64,000 nt of DNA from an uncultured Caulobacteraceae bacterium (GCA_903872075.1 CAIQJF010000011.1:1-64000); one strand, 5' to 3'. Counted from the stretch's first letter, positions 53,461 to 62,327 are shown. The notes: generated by a model not told the origin, from the sequence alone. Made by a program: numbers and translations.

Positions 53461-54057
53461 ATGAGCCGGATTCAGAAGCTTCCCATCGACCAGTGGGACC
53501 CTGAGCTTCGCGCCCTGACGGCAGCGGACGAGGCCACGCCCCTTGAGCAGGGGATGATGCGGATGATGGCGCACACGCCCGAGATGGCCAAGGGCATGAT
53601 CGCTTTCAGTGGCGCTCTGTTCCGCAATCGCACCCTGCCGCGGCGGCTGGTGGAGTTGGTCCGTCTGCGCGTGGCGTTTCACAACCAGTGCCGCAGTTGC
53701 ATGGCCATTCGCTACAAGACCGCCGTCGAGGACGGCATGACCGAGGGCATGGTCTGCTCACTGGAGAAGCCGCAGGAGGCCGAGGACCTCAACGCCGCCG
53801 AGAAGGCCGCTCTGCGCTACGCGGAGATCTCCTGCATCGACCACCTGTCGATCAGTGAGGCGACGTTCGATGACCTTCGAGCGTATTTCAGCGAGGCCCA
53901 GATCGTCGAACTGGGGATGTTCATCGCCTTCTTCATCGGCTTCGGGCGCCTCAGCGCCGCCTGGGATATGATTGAGGAATTGCCGCCCGCGTTCCAGGAC
54001 AAGGCCGCCCCGCTGGTCACGCCGTGGGGCGAGGAGGCCATCCTCGTTCGCGGCTGA
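53461..54057 (+). CDS. Carboxymuconolactone decarboxylase/AhpD family protein
   Basis: A 198-residue all-helical protein with the AhpD-type redox motif Cys77-x-x-Cys80 in AFHNQCRSCMAI and the nearby His74. LVELVRLRVAFHNQC is the family hallmark. Members are decarboxylases or disulphide-based peroxidase partners; the CxxC points to the redox-active branch. AGGGAGAC precedes the ATG, and an operator-like site sits in the promoter. It is followed by a P450 and a ferredoxin on the same strand, so protection against P450-derived oxidants is a possible role. Confidence 0.82.
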   Translation: MSRIQKLPIDQWDPELRALTAADEATPLEQGMMRMMAHTPEMAKGMIAFSGALFRNRTLPRRLVELVRLRVAFHNQCRSCMAIRYKTAVEDGMTEGMVCSLEKPQEAEDLNAAEKAALRYAEISCIDHLSISEATFDDLRAYFSEAQIVELGMFIAFFIGFGRLSAAWDMIEELPPAFQDKAAPLVTPWGEEAILVRG

Positions 54058-54084
54058 GCACGCCGGTTGCTTGAGCCACAAAGC

Positions 54085-54095
54085 AGCACGTGTTA
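54085..54095 (-). promoter_or_regulatory. Operator-like motif upstream of P450 gene
   Basis: The plus strand reads AGCACGTGTTA; its reverse complement with flank, CTAACACGTGCTG, aligns with the palindrome at 45005 and shares ACGTGCT with the 56289 site. It lies 64-74 bases before the P450 start at 54159. Confidence 0.45.
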
Positions 54096-54158
54096 GGTCT
54101 TTCGCAGGAAAATGTTCCGGCACGCGGCCCGCCGCGCTGACCGGGAAAGGGAGGCCAT

Positions 54159-55442
54159 ATGCCCGACGACGCCGCGGCCCTGCGCCGCCCCGTGGATCCT
54201 CGTGAATTCGACGCCGTCGAATTCCAGAGAGATCCTTTCCCCCTCTACAAACGACTGCGCGATCAGCACCCGGTGTTTCACGACCGGTTTCACAATCGGT
54301 GGATCCTTAGCCGCTATAGCGACATCGAGGCGGCTTTCCAGGACAATCAGAGCTTCGACCGGGCGGTGTACGATCCCAACGGATCCTATGAGTTCGGCAA
54401 GCGTCACATCTTCGGGCCGAACATTCTCGAATACGGCAATAGTCCGCAGCACCGTTGGATGCGCAACGTCGTGGCGGGCCAGTTCGTGGGCGACCGTCTC
54501 GACGCCTTCCTGCCGATCATAGATATGATTGCCCGCGAGGTGATCGCCACCTTCGAGCAGGACGGCGAAGTGGAACTGGTCACCCAGTTCTCCAGCCAGT
54601 TCCCGATCCGCGTGATCTCCAACATGCTGGGCCTGCCCCGCGAGGACGAGGCCATGTTCGTCGGCTGGTACCAGGCCCTGATCGCGGGGCTGGGCTTCGG
54701 CGGCGAACACCTGGCCCGCGGTCTCGCGGCCCGCAACGAGATGTGGGACTACATCGAGCCGCTCATCGAGCAGCGCCGCAAGTCTCCCGGCGAGGATCTC
54801 CTGTCCCGCATCGCGGTCGCCGAACTGGACGGCAAGCGGATGGAGACCATCGAGATCAAGGGCTTTGTCGCCCTGCTCCTGGCGGCCGGAGGCGACACGA
54901 CCGACAAGGCCATCGCCAACATGTGGTACCACATGCTCTACACCCGGCCGGATGTCTTTCCGCAGGTGCTGGCCGACCCGGACCTGTGGAGCAATGTCTT
55001 CACGGAGATGATGCGCTACGACGCGGTCGTCCACGCCCAGTTCCGGCAGACCACGCGCGAGATTCCGCTGCATGGCGAAGTCATTCCGCGCGGCGCCGGG
55101 GTGATCCTGTACCTGGGCGGCGGCAACCGTGACGAGCGGGTGTTCAAGGACCCCGATGTGTTCGACATCTTCCGCGACGACCTGCACATGGGCCGCGAAA
55201 ACCGGTCGGGCAAATACAAGGACGGCAAGCCCGGCCACCTGGGCTTCGGGATGGGGCCGCATTTCTGCATGGGCTACGCCATGGCCAGGCAGGAGGCGGC
55301 GATCGGCTGCGGCCACCTCGCCCGCGCCCTGAAAAATGCCCGGCCAAAGTTCGCCGCGCATGAGGGCATCGTTTCGCCGTCCATCGATTCCGGTGGTTTC
55401 CGCTCGCCGCGGGAACTGTGGATCAGCTTCGACCCGAGCTGA
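54159..55442 (+). CDS. Cytochrome P450
   Basis: A 427-residue soluble bacterial P450. I-helix AAGGDTT (242-248) carries the acid-alcohol pair, ExxR is at 283-286 (FTEMMRYDAV), and the heme loop FGMGPHFCMG places Cys370. The meander reads NRDERVFKDPDVFDIFR. Length and motifs fit terpene- or steroid-hydroxylating bacterial P450s, though the substrate is unknown. AAAGGGAGG precedes the ATG. A [3Fe-4S] ferredoxin gene starts two bases after its stop, presumably the redox partner. Confidence 0.95.
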   Translation: MPDDAAALRRPVDPREFDAVEFQRDPFPLYKRLRDQHPVFHDRFHNRWILSRYSDIEAAFQDNQSFDRAVYDPNGSYEFGKRHIFGPNILEYGNSPQHRWMRNVVAGQFVGDRLDAFLPIIDMIAREVIATFEQDGEVELVTQFSSQFPIRVISNMLGLPREDEAMFVGWYQALIAGLGFGGEHLARGLAARNEMWDYIEPLIEQRRKSPGEDLLSRIAVAELDGKRMETIEIKGFVALLLAAGGDTTDKAIANMWYHMLYTRPDVFPQVLADPDLWSNVFTEMMRYDAVVHAQFRQTTREIPLHGEVIPRGAGVILYLGGGNRDERVFKDPDVFDIFRDDLHMGRENRSGKYKDGKPGHLGFGMGPHFCMGYAMARQEAAIGCGHLARALKNARPKFAAHEGIVSPSIDSGGFRSPRELWISFDPS

Positions 55443-55444
55443 CC

Positions 55445-55657
55445 ATGAGCGATGCCGTCCGAATGCTGAAGGTCGATTTCGACAAATGCCTCAAGGCCGG
55501 GGAGTGCTACTACAATCACCCGGACCTGTTCCTGATGACCGAGAGTGGTTTCCCGGCGATCAAGGCGCGCCGGCCCGCGACGCCGGCCGAGTTGCGCGAG
55601 GCTCTCGAGGCCATCGAGGTCTGCCCCGCGCGGGCGATTTCGCTGGCGGACGAATAG
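55445..55657 (+). CDS. Three-cysteine [3Fe-4S]-type ferredoxin, P450 partner
   Basis: A 70-residue ferredoxin. Cys15 and Cys21 (KCLKAGECYYNHP) with Cys60 (IEVCPARAI) give the three-cysteine layout of the small ferredoxins encoded beside actinobacterial and sphingomonad P450s. It passes electrons to the P450 encoded two bases upstream. The stop codon forms part of the left arm of a long hairpin, so transcription probably ends at this gene. Confidence 0.9.
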   Translation: MSDAVRMLKVDFDKCLKAGECYYNHPDLFLMTESGFPAIKARRPATPAELREALEAIEVCPARAISLADE

Positions 55658-55688
55658 GCCGCGGCGCGCCTGGCGCCGCGGCCTATTC
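55652..55688. terminator. Perfect 16-bp hairpin, bidirectional terminator
   Basis: GAATAGGCCGCGGCGC (55652-55667) and GCGCCGCGGCCTATTC (55673-55688) pair without mismatch around the loop GCCTG. The left arm contains the ferredoxin stop, and the right arm ends three bases from the VOC stop on the other strand. Confidence 0.75.
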
Positions 55689-55690
55689 GG

Positions 55691-56221
55691 TTACCTGAGC
55701 GGATCGGTCACGCCGTCCCAGGTGTCATGGGCGTGTTTCCAGCGCTTGAAGACCTCGCGAATGTCTTCATTGTCGCCGTGGATTTCGACGAAACAGCCGA
55801 TCTGCTTGACTGCATTGAAATAGACCACGTCGGCCACGGCCCACATTTCCACCGCCAGGTCGAGGCCCTGGGCGATGAAGTCATCCCGGTCGCGCTCGAA
55901 CTCCGCGCTGAGGATGCCGACATGGTGGAAACCCTCCTGCCCCTTGCCGTACATCTCGGTGTAGATCGAAGCCTTGTCGTCGTGCTGCTGGATCAGCTGG
56001 ATCTGCACCGGGCCGCAATAGGCGAAGGCGTAGCTGACGTCGGATTCGTCCGCCTCGCCGCGGTAGCTGAAGCGGCCGCGCGGATCGACCTTCACAGTGT
56101 GGTGAGGCACCCGAAAGAAGGGCCCTGCCCCGAAAAGCTTGATCCAGTTCATGCACGCCGTGTCGATGTCGTTCACGAAATAGGCGTATTGAAACACCGG
56201 GCGATTGAGCACCTTCTGCAT
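55691..56221 (-). CDS. VOC family protein (glyoxalase-like)
   Basis: A 176-residue vicinal-oxygen-chelate protein: FQYAYFVNDIDTACMNWIKL starts the first module, VQIQLIQQHDDKASIYTEM closes it, EGFHHVGILSAEFERDRDDF starts the second and CFVEIHGDNEDI ends it. Possible metal ligands are His in FHHVG and Glu in FVEIHG. It is related to the 45916-46485 protein. Such proteins include epimerases, isomerases and ring-cleaving enzymes. An operator-like site lies between it and the divergent SnoaL-like gene. Confidence 0.8.
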   Translation of the reverse strand: MQKVLNRPVFQYAYFVNDIDTACMNWIKLFGAGPFFRVPHHTVKVDPRGRFSYRGEADESDVSYAFAYCGPVQIQLIQQHDDKASIYTEMYGKGQEGFHHVGILSAEFERDRDDFIAQGLDLAVEMWAVADVVYFNAVKQIGCFVEIHGDNEDIREVFKRWKHAHDTWDGVTDPLR

Positions 56222-56288
56222 CCCACGTTCCTCCTTATCCGGCTCGGACGGCCGGTTTCTGTTGCCCCTGACGATAGCATTGATACAG

Positions 56289-56299
56289 GAACGTGCTAC
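56289..56299 (+). promoter_or_regulatory. Operator-like motif between VOC and SnoaL-like genes
   Basis: GAACGTGCTAC lies 68-78 bases before the VOC start and about 87-97 before the SnoaL-like start. The ACGTGCT core matches the reverse complement of the 54085 site. Confidence 0.45.
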
Positions 56300-56385
56300 A
56301 TATTTTGACCGGGCGTGACGACCGCGAAGACGCGGCGTCGGCGGCCGCGGGGTTCATTGCCGCACGACGGCCAGGGAGGATGCCA

Positions 56386-56859
56386 ATGACCATCGAAGAC
56401 CTGTTGGAGATCGAAGCCATCCGCAAGCAGCGGGTGCTCTATTCCTACTATCTGGACGCCGGCGAGCTGGAGAAGCTGGTCGATCTGTTCACCGACGACG
56501 CCATCTGCGAGTTCGGGCCCTATGGTGTCTGGGAGGGCAAGGCGACGATCTACAAGAACTATGAGGTTGTGGAGCGTCCTATCCTCGAGAAGGGCCCGTT
56601 TCAGTCCCTGCACGCGAACACCAATCATTGGGTCGAGCTTACCGGTCCGGACACGGCCGTGGGCCGAGTCTATCTGATCGACCTGGCGGTCGGACGCGGC
56701 GAGGATGAAAATCCGCTGATCTGGCTTGGCCTGTATGACGAAGCCTATCGCAAGGTTGACGGCGCCTGGAAGATCAGCCGCTCAAGCCTCCAGTTCATGT
56801 GGCCGAAGCGGCATCTGACCGAGGGGTTCCCCGGCGATCACCTACCGATTAAGGCCTGA
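56386..56859 (+). CDS. SnoaL-like/nuclear transport factor 2 family protein
   Basis: A 157-residue cone-shaped alpha+beta barrel protein. The start IEDLLEIEAIRKQRVLYSYYLDAGELEKLVDLFTDD is typical of SnoaL-4-type proteins, which include ring cyclases, isomerases and dehydratases such as bile-acid BaiE. Asp in YYLDAG and a later His are candidate acid-base residues. ATG 56386 sits seven bases after AGGGAGG; ATG 56380 is too close to it. It is followed by an MDR reductase gene, and a dehydration/isomerisation step before reduction is a plausible inference. Confidence 0.78.
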   Translation: MTIEDLLEIEAIRKQRVLYSYYLDAGELEKLVDLFTDDAICEFGPYGVWEGKATIYKNYEVVERPILEKGPFQSLHANTNHWVELTGPDTAVGRVYLIDLAVGRGEDENPLIWLGLYDEAYRKVDGAWKISRSSLQFMWPKRHLTEGFPGDHLPIKA

Positions 56860-56912
56860 CCGTCGTACCTGAAAGCCCGAGGCCGAAACGCCTTACCCGT
56901 CCGGAGTTCCTG

Positions 56913-57929
56913 ATGAGCGCAGCCACCAACCGCCCGACAAACCGTAAGGTCGTGCTCGTGAAACATGTGACCGGCATGGTCGGACCGGAGCATTTCCGCC
57001 TGGAAAACGAGCCCGCTCGCGAACCGGGTGACGGCGAACTGCTCATCAAGACGGACACGCTCTCTATCGATGCCTTCATTCGCACAAGCCTGAATGACGA
57101 GGAGGGGCTGCACACCCAGGTGCCGGTGGGCGGGACGATCGTGGCTCTTGGCGTTGGCCATGTGGTCGAGAGCCATGCGCCGGGCTTCGCACCGGGAGAC
57201 ATGGTGTCCGGGCCTCTCTGCGCCCAGACCTATGCGACCATGCCGGCGGCCATGTTCCAGAAGGTGGACGCCTCGCTGCCGCCGGCGACCTATCTCGGCG
57301 CCTTGGGGCTGACCACCGGACTCACGGCGTTTTTCGGCATTCGTGACGTGGGGCAGGTGAAGCCGGGCGATACGGTGCTGGTCTCCGCGGCGGCTGGCGC
57401 GGTCGGTTGCATGGCCGTTCAGATCGCCAAGAACCTCGGGGCGAAGGTCATTGGTCTCGCTGGCGGTCCGGCCAAGGCGGCGTTCCTGGTTGAAACGCTC
57501 GGCCTGGACGGAGCCATCGACTACAAGGGTGAGGATGTTGACGCCCGGCTCAAGGCGCTGGCGCCGGATGGAATCGATGTGTTCTTCGACAATGTCGGCG
57601 GCGAGCTGCTGGATATCGCCCTGGACAATATCCGTGAGCGAGGCCGGGTCGTGATCTGCGGCGCGGTCTCCCAGTACAATGACCAGAAGCATGTCCGTGG
57701 CCCCAGCCTCTACCTGAGACTGGCCGAGCGTTACGCGCGGATGGAAGGCTTCACCGTGATGCACTTCGCCGCGCAGTATGGCGAGGCCTTCGCACAGCTC
57801 GCCGCCTGGCTTGCCGAGGGCAAGCTGACCATGCCCGAGCAGGTGAACGAAGGTATCGACTCCTTCCCAAGCGCGCTGCGCCAACTGTTTGAAGGCGGCA
57901 ACACCGGCAAGATGCTCGTGCGGCCCTAA
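56913..57929 (+). CDS. NADPH-dependent medium-chain reductase (CurA/prostaglandin reductase type)
   Basis: A 338-residue zinc-free medium-chain dehydrogenase/reductase. The N-terminal substrate domain includes EPGDGELLIKTDTLSIDAFIR, and the cofactor fold is AAAGAVGCMAVQIAKNLGA with GLAGGPAKAAF after it. YLGALGLTTGLTAFFG is typical of the leukotriene B4 dehydrogenase/CurA group that reduces the double bond of alpha,beta-unsaturated ketones. CGGAGT precedes the ATG. It ends with a four-base overlap with the convergent GPH transporter gene. Confidence 0.88.
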   Translation: MSAATNRPTNRKVVLVKHVTGMVGPEHFRLENEPAREPGDGELLIKTDTLSIDAFIRTSLNDEEGLHTQVPVGGTIVALGVGHVVESHAPGFAPGDMVSGPLCAQTYATMPAAMFQKVDASLPPATYLGALGLTTGLTAFFGIRDVGQVKPGDTVLVSAAAGAVGCMAVQIAKNLGAKVIGLAGGPAKAAFLVETLGLDGAIDYKGEDVDARLKALAPDGIDVFFDNVGGELLDIALDNIRERGRVVICGAVSQYNDQKHVRGPSLYLRLAERYARMEGFTVMHFAAQYGEAFAQLAAWLAEGKLTMPEQVNEGIDSFPSALRQLFEGGNTGKMLVRP

Positions 57930-59356
57930 CCTTTGGCGGCGTCGTCCAGCGCCCTGAGGTTCGCCTCATGGCTCTGACGGTTGAGGCTGTAGAGGCCCAT
58001 CACGGCCAGCATCGACATCCACAAGGTCAGGATCGTCGGCACATAGAGCGCGCCCAGGCGTCCCACGGTCTCCGGAGAGACGTGGCTGGCGTCGGCGCCG
58101 GTTTTCAGGCCGGCGAACGTGATCAGATAGCCGGCCATGATCACGCCGAGCCCGTTGACGATCTTGCCGATGAAGGCCGAGGCGGCGAAGAAGAGGCCTT
58201 CGGATCGGCGTCCGGTCTTCACCTCGGCCTGTTCAACCAGGTCGGCCATCATCGCCGCCGAGAGAATTTGATAGCAGATGATCAGACCGACATCGAACAT
58301 GGTGGTGAAGAACACAAACCAGAACACCAGCCCGCTGCTCTCCTGAGGCAAGAGGTGGAACAGTCGCAGAAGGATCGGGACAGGCGATCCCAGAAAGGCG
58401 AGCAAGCCGGTGATAATCGCGCCGCGTTTCTTGCCGATCGCGCGGCTGACGAACGGCGCGAGCAGAGATCCGATCACGGCCGAACCAAATACGCCCATGG
58501 TGATGACGCTGGTCTGCTGGCTGCTGAACCGCCAGAAATAGGCGTAGAGAATAAAGGCCATCGCGGCCGATAGACCCGCGGCGATCGAACCGAAGATTGC
58601 CGAGATGAACAGGGCGATGAACGATCGGTTTGAGAGGGTTTCGAAAATCTCACGGAAAATGCGGCCTGGGGTCAGGCTGCGCGCCGGCGGCGGCGCCCGC
58701 ATGTGAGGGATGCGGGAGTGGGTGCCGGCCGAGGACGCCGCGATTGACGCCAGGATGAGACCCGATGCGATCAATCCGTAGACCCGATACGCCTCGCGGT
58801 TGAACTGGCCGTTGGGAATGGCGTGCGTGGCGAAGAGCGGGAACAGCACCCCGAACATGAACACCGACATGAAGTTTCCGCCGGTCCAGCCGAAATAGGA
58901 ACTGAAGGCTTGCAGGGTGCTGCGCTGGTCGTAGTCGCGCGTCAGTTCCGGGGCGAGTGACGACAGCGGGATCTCGAACAACGAGAAGGACACCCTGATC
59001 GCCGCGAGGGTTCCCAGCAGGTACCAGAATGTCGCCGCCTGCGACCAACCGACCGGCGGGTTCCAGACCAGGAAATAGGCGGCCGTGATCGGCAGCGCCG
59101 ACGCGTAGAGGAAGGGATGGCGCCGTCCCCATCGGGATCTGAAGTTGTCGGACCAGTAGCCGATGACCGGATCGCAGACGGCGTCGAGACAAAGCGCAAC
59201 CGTCAGCGCCAGGCTCACCAGCCGGGCGTCCAGGCCGACCACCTGACTGTAGAAAAGCAGGAGAAAGTAGGCGAGGCCGTTGTTGCGGACCCCGATGGCG
59301 ATCGCCCCCGACCCGTAGGCCAGTTTGGTCCATAGCGATGGCGCGGCGGCTCCCAT
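57926..59356 (-). CDS. MFS transporter, GPH (MelB-like) cation symporter
   Basis: A 476-residue transporter with 12 predicted helices. The segment LALTVALCLDAVCDPVIGYWSD holds the acidic pair used for cation coupling in the glycoside-pentoside-hexuronide family, followed by the loop RSRWGRRHPF. GPH members in alphaproteobacterial catabolic islands often accompany steroid- or glycoside-type substrates. It is the likely inner-membrane importer of the island. The gene lies 49 bases downstream of the amidohydrolase on the same strand. Confidence 0.87.
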   Translation of the reverse strand: MGAAAPSLWTKLAYGSGAIAIGVRNNGLAYFLLLFYSQVVGLDARLVSLALTVALCLDAVCDPVIGYWSDNFRSRWGRRHPFLYASALPITAAYFLVWNPPVGWSQAATFWYLLGTLAAIRVSFSLFEIPLSSLAPELTRDYDQRSTLQAFSSYFGWTGGNFMSVFMFGVLFPLFATHAIPNGQFNREAYRVYGLIASGLILASIAASSAGTHSRIPHMRAPPPARSLTPGRIFREIFETLSNRSFIALFISAIFGSIAAGLSAAMAFILYAYFWRFSSQQTSVITMGVFGSAVIGSLLAPFVSRAIGKKRGAIITGLLAFLGSPVPILLRLFHLLPQESSGLVFWFVFFTTMFDVGLIICYQILSAAMMADLVEQAEVKTGRRSEGLFFAASAFIGKIVNGLGVIMAGYLITFAGLKTGADASHVSPETVGRLGALYVPTILTLWMSMLAVMGLYSLNRQSHEANLRALDDAAKG

Positions 59357-59405
59357 CCTGCGTTCCCTCTTTTGCCGCAGGCTAACCGGAGAGGGGGTGG
59401 GGGGG

Positions 59406-61115
59406 CTAGGCCTGATACATCGTCGCGCCGCCCGTCACGGTCCGCACAATCTGGATGTCCTTGATTTTCGCCGGGTCGACCGTGTGGGGGTCGTCGGAGA
59501 GGACGACGAAGTCCGCCAGTTTGCCGATGGTGATCGAGCCTTTGATCTCCTCCTCACGGGAGGCGTAGGCTCCATTGAGCGTATTGACCCGAAGGGCCTC
59601 GTCGACGGTGATCCGTTGGTTCGCGCCCCAGGTCTCGCCGTTCCAGCCGGTGCGGGTGACCATCGCCTGGAGGGCCATGAGCGGCGAAAATGGGCCCGGG
59701 TTGAAATCCGACCCGGCCGCGGCCGGCACGCCGGCGTCCAGGAAGTTCCGGAACGCCATGCAGTGAGTGAGCAACTCCTGACCGTAGAAGTGGAACTTGT
59801 CGGGATTGTAATAGGGGTAGGTGGAAAAGATCGCCGGGACCACGCCCGCGGCCTTGATGCGCCGCACCAGGTCGTCGTTGACGAGGGTGCAATGGGTGAT
59901 TTTCGGACGGGCGTTCGGCCTCGGCCACAAGGCCTGGGCCCGCTCGACGGCCGTGAGCACCTGGGCAATCGCCACGTCTCCGTTGGCGTGGCAGTTGACG
60001 TCGATCCCTGCCCGGTGAACCCGCTCGATCCAGGCGTTGAGGACGTCCTGAGTCTCGGTGAGATTTCCGTGATAGGGCGGCGAGACCCCGGGGTAGGCCG
60101 TGCTCATGGCCATGGTGCGCTCGGAGAATGAGCCGTCGACGATGTGCTCGAACGTGGCGCCGAGGCGAATCCACTCGTCGCCGAAACCGGTCTCCAGGCC
60201 GGACCGGATCATCCCCTCAAGCACCTCGCCTACTGCTTCATAGCTGACCCGGTGCTTGAGATCGCCCCGGGCCCGAACCTCCTGAAGGGCGAAGAGGTCG
60301 CCGCCTTCGTGGTGCACGCTGGTCAGACCGTAGCGGGCAAACTGCTTTGATATGTGGGCCAGACCCTCTCGGCTGCGGCGAGCCGCTTCCTCCGGCGAGA
60401 ACGTCTCCTGGGTTCCGCTATGGTCGAACACCGACTTGGCGCGGTCTGTAACCCGGCCGTTCAATCGACCGTCCGGCCCACGGTCAAAGGTGCCGCCGGG
60501 AGGATTGGGCGTCGTATCCGTGATCCCGGCCATGGCCAGGGCCGTGCTGTTGTAGAACGAGGTGTGGCCACCCCGGTGATGCACGGCCACAGGGTGCGTG
60601 GCGGACACGCGATCCAGGTCGTGAACATTGATCAGCCGGCCATCCCTGACCTTGGTGTCATCATAGAATTCGCCCTCGACCCATGTTCCCGGCGGCAAGG
60701 TGCGCGCCTTGGCGGCAAGCTTGCCGACGATGGAGTCGATGGTGACGAACTCCACCTCGTAGGGATTTCCCACGAGGACGCTGTAGAGCAGGGTCTCACC
60801 CGGCGCATGGTTGTGGCAGTCGATGAACCCAGGGGTCACGGTCATCCCCTTGGCGTCGAACAGCTGGGTGCGCGGTCCGGCCAACGCCCGGATGTCGGCG
60901 CTGCGACCGACGGCGGTAAACCGGCCGCCACTCACGGCGAAGGCCTCCGCCTTTGGCAGGGCCGAATCGACGGTCCACACACGGGCGTTCAGCACCACAA
61001 GATCCGGCGCGTCCGACGTCGCCGCCGACGCGCCGCCGGGCCACCCCGCAGCCGCCCCGCCGATCCCCGCGCCGGTCAGAGCCAGAAATCGCCGGCGATC
61101 GTTGTCCACGCCCAT
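59406..61115 (-). CDS. Tat-exported amidohydrolase, YtcJ-like
   Basis: A 569-residue metal-dependent hydrolase. The N-terminus has a twin-arginine signal (DNDRRRFLALTGAGIGG), so it is folded in the cytoplasm and exported to the periplasm. GFIDCHNHAPG is the HxH metal motif, later metal ligands are in HHEGGD, CHANGD and ITHCTLVND, and SDFNPGPFSPL gives the Asp. The composite-domain end KGSITIGKLADFVVLSDDP is standard. ATG 61115 fits GAGGAG spacing better than ATG 61121. It may hydrolyse the island substrate after outer-membrane uptake. Confidence 0.87.
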   Translation of the reverse strand: MGVDNDRRRFLALTGAGIGGAAAGWPGGASAATSDAPDLVVLNARVWTVDSALPKAEAFAVSGGRFTAVGRSADIRALAGPRTQLFDAKGMTVTPGFIDCHNHAPGETLLYSVLVGNPYEVEFVTIDSIVGKLAAKARTLPPGTWVEGEFYDDTKVRDGRLINVHDLDRVSATHPVAVHHRGGHTSFYNSTALAMAGITDTTPNPPGGTFDRGPDGRLNGRVTDRAKSVFDHSGTQETFSPEEAARRSREGLAHISKQFARYGLTSVHHEGGDLFALQEVRARGDLKHRVSYEAVGEVLEGMIRSGLETGFGDEWIRLGATFEHIVDGSFSERTMAMSTAYPGVSPPYHGNLTETQDVLNAWIERVHRAGIDVNCHANGDVAIAQVLTAVERAQALWPRPNARPKITHCTLVNDDLVRRIKAAGVVPAIFSTYPYYNPDKFHFYGQELLTHCMAFRNFLDAGVPAAAGSDFNPGPFSPLMALQAMVTRTGWNGETWGANQRITVDEALRVNTLNGAYASREEEIKGSITIGKLADFVVLSDDPHTVDPAKIKDIQIVRTVTGGATMYQA

Positions 61116-61128
61116 CGTCATCCTCTCC

Positions 61129-61893
61129 TCACTCCGGAATTGTCCGCGCCTGGGCGACATAGCCGCGGTTCCAGGTCGGGCTGATGGTTACGTCATTGAT
61201 GCAGACGTGGGCAGGCATGCTGGCCAGGAACAGGATGAGGTCACCCACATCCTCGGCCTGCACCATACGGGCGCGATCAGCGGGGCTGACCGGGATCGGC
61301 CGCTTGTCGAGGATCGGCGTGGCCACCTCGCCCGGGCACAGGGCCGTCGCCCGGATGCCGTTGACGCATTCTTCGATGTTGAGGCTCTCGGTGAAGGCGT
61401 TCATGCCGAACTTGGCGGCGCTGTAGGCCGGGCCAGTGGTCGTCGAGACATGTCGCCCGGCCCAGGACGAAATGTTGACGATCAGGCCGTCCTTCTGCGC
61501 TCGCATCAGGGGAAGGACCGCGTGACAGCAATAGAAAGCCCCGTCGAGGTCGATGCGGATGATCTGATCCCAGTCGGCGCGCGAGAGATGCCTCCAGTTG
61601 CGGCGCACGACATTGACCCCGGCGCTATTGACCAGCACGTCCACACGTCCTTCGCGGGCGCCGATATCGGCGACGGCGGACTCCACGGCTGCGGCGTCGG
61701 CAACGTCGAGAGGAAGGGTCCGGGCCGAAGTCCCTTTCGCCTTCAACGCGGCGGCCACCTCCGCGAGCTGGCTCTCCCGGCGCCCAGACAAGACCAGATT
61801 CATGCCAGCGCCAGCCAGCGCCAGGGCGGCGCCGGCGCCGATGCCGCTTCCCGCCCCTGTGATCCAAGCCGTCTTGCCGTGGAGGTCCCTCAT
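61129..61893 (-). CDS. Short-chain dehydrogenase/reductase
   Basis: A 254-residue classical SDR: TGAGSGIG, VNSAGVNVV (Ser for the second Asn), catalytic Ser in NISSWAG and YSAAK. Arg-Arg after the second strand (LSGRRES) favours NADP(H). The C-terminus HVCINDVTISPTWNRGY is unlike the MTGxxxxVDGG of the others and resembles YdfG/serine-3-dehydrogenase-type SDRs. GGGGAAGC precedes the ATG. It lies 13 bases upstream of the amidohydrolase on the same strand, so they are probably cotranscribed with the GPH transporter. Confidence 0.88.
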   Translation of the reverse strand: MRDLHGKTAWITGAGSGIGAGAALALAGAGMNLVLSGRRESQLAEVAAALKAKGTSARTLPLDVADAAAVESAVADIGAREGRVDVLVNSAGVNVVRRNWRHLSRADWDQIIRIDLDGAFYCCHAVLPLMRAQKDGLIVNISSWAGRHVSTTTGPAYSAAKFGMNAFTESLNIEECVNGIRATALCPGEVATPILDKRPIPVSPADRARMVQAEDVGDLILFLASMPAHVCINDVTISPTWNRGYVAQARTIPE

Positions 61894-62115
61894 GTCGTTG
61901 CTTCCCCGTTGTTCTCGATGCGACCGCTCCGTGAGAGCGATGGAACGCAGATCGGCATTTCGCCATCTGTCGGGGAAAACGGAAAGCGGAAACAGCCGTT
62001 GACAGCGAATCGCTAGTCGGAGTCCACCCGTTTGGCCTGTGCGGCGTAGTTGCGATGTCGGGCTTTTGGCCTGCAGAGCCGGGTGGGCCATGCGATGAGG
62101 GGGGAGGAACGTCGC

Positions 62116-62247
62116 ATGGCCCCGGCCTTGGCCCAATACAAACGCGGGCCGCCGTGCGCGCCACGCCCTGAGGGGGGAGGGAAGGGGCGGAGCGCGTATC
62201 TCGTCTCTTACAGGTGCGTAGATGAACCTCGGCTGACCGAATTATAA
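62116..62247 (+). CDS. Candidate small ORF, 43 residues (doubtful)
   Basis: A frame starting MAPALAQYKRGPP and ending DEPRLTEL follows GGGGAGGAACGTCGC, a good SD at good distance. The peptide is basic and Pro/Gly-rich with no helix or family resemblance, and it lies in an otherwise empty region, so it could be chance. Confidence 0.2.
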   Translation: MAPALAQYKRGPPCAPRPEGGGKGRSAYLVSYRCVDEPRLTEL

Positions 62248-62303
62248 GTCCTGTAGATTCACCTAGGGGGTGGTCCTCATCCCAGGTCCGCAAACAGGAA
62301 ACT

Positions 62304-62327
62304 CCCCGGACCATTGCTGGTCCGGGG
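62304..62327. terminator. Strong 9-bp hairpin terminator
   Basis: CCCCGGACC (62304-62312) and GGTCCGGGG (62319-62327) pair perfectly around ATTGCT. On the minus strand it lies 37 bases past the SDR stop and is followed by AGTTTCCTGTTTG; on the plus strand CGTTTGATTG follows. Confidence 0.7.
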
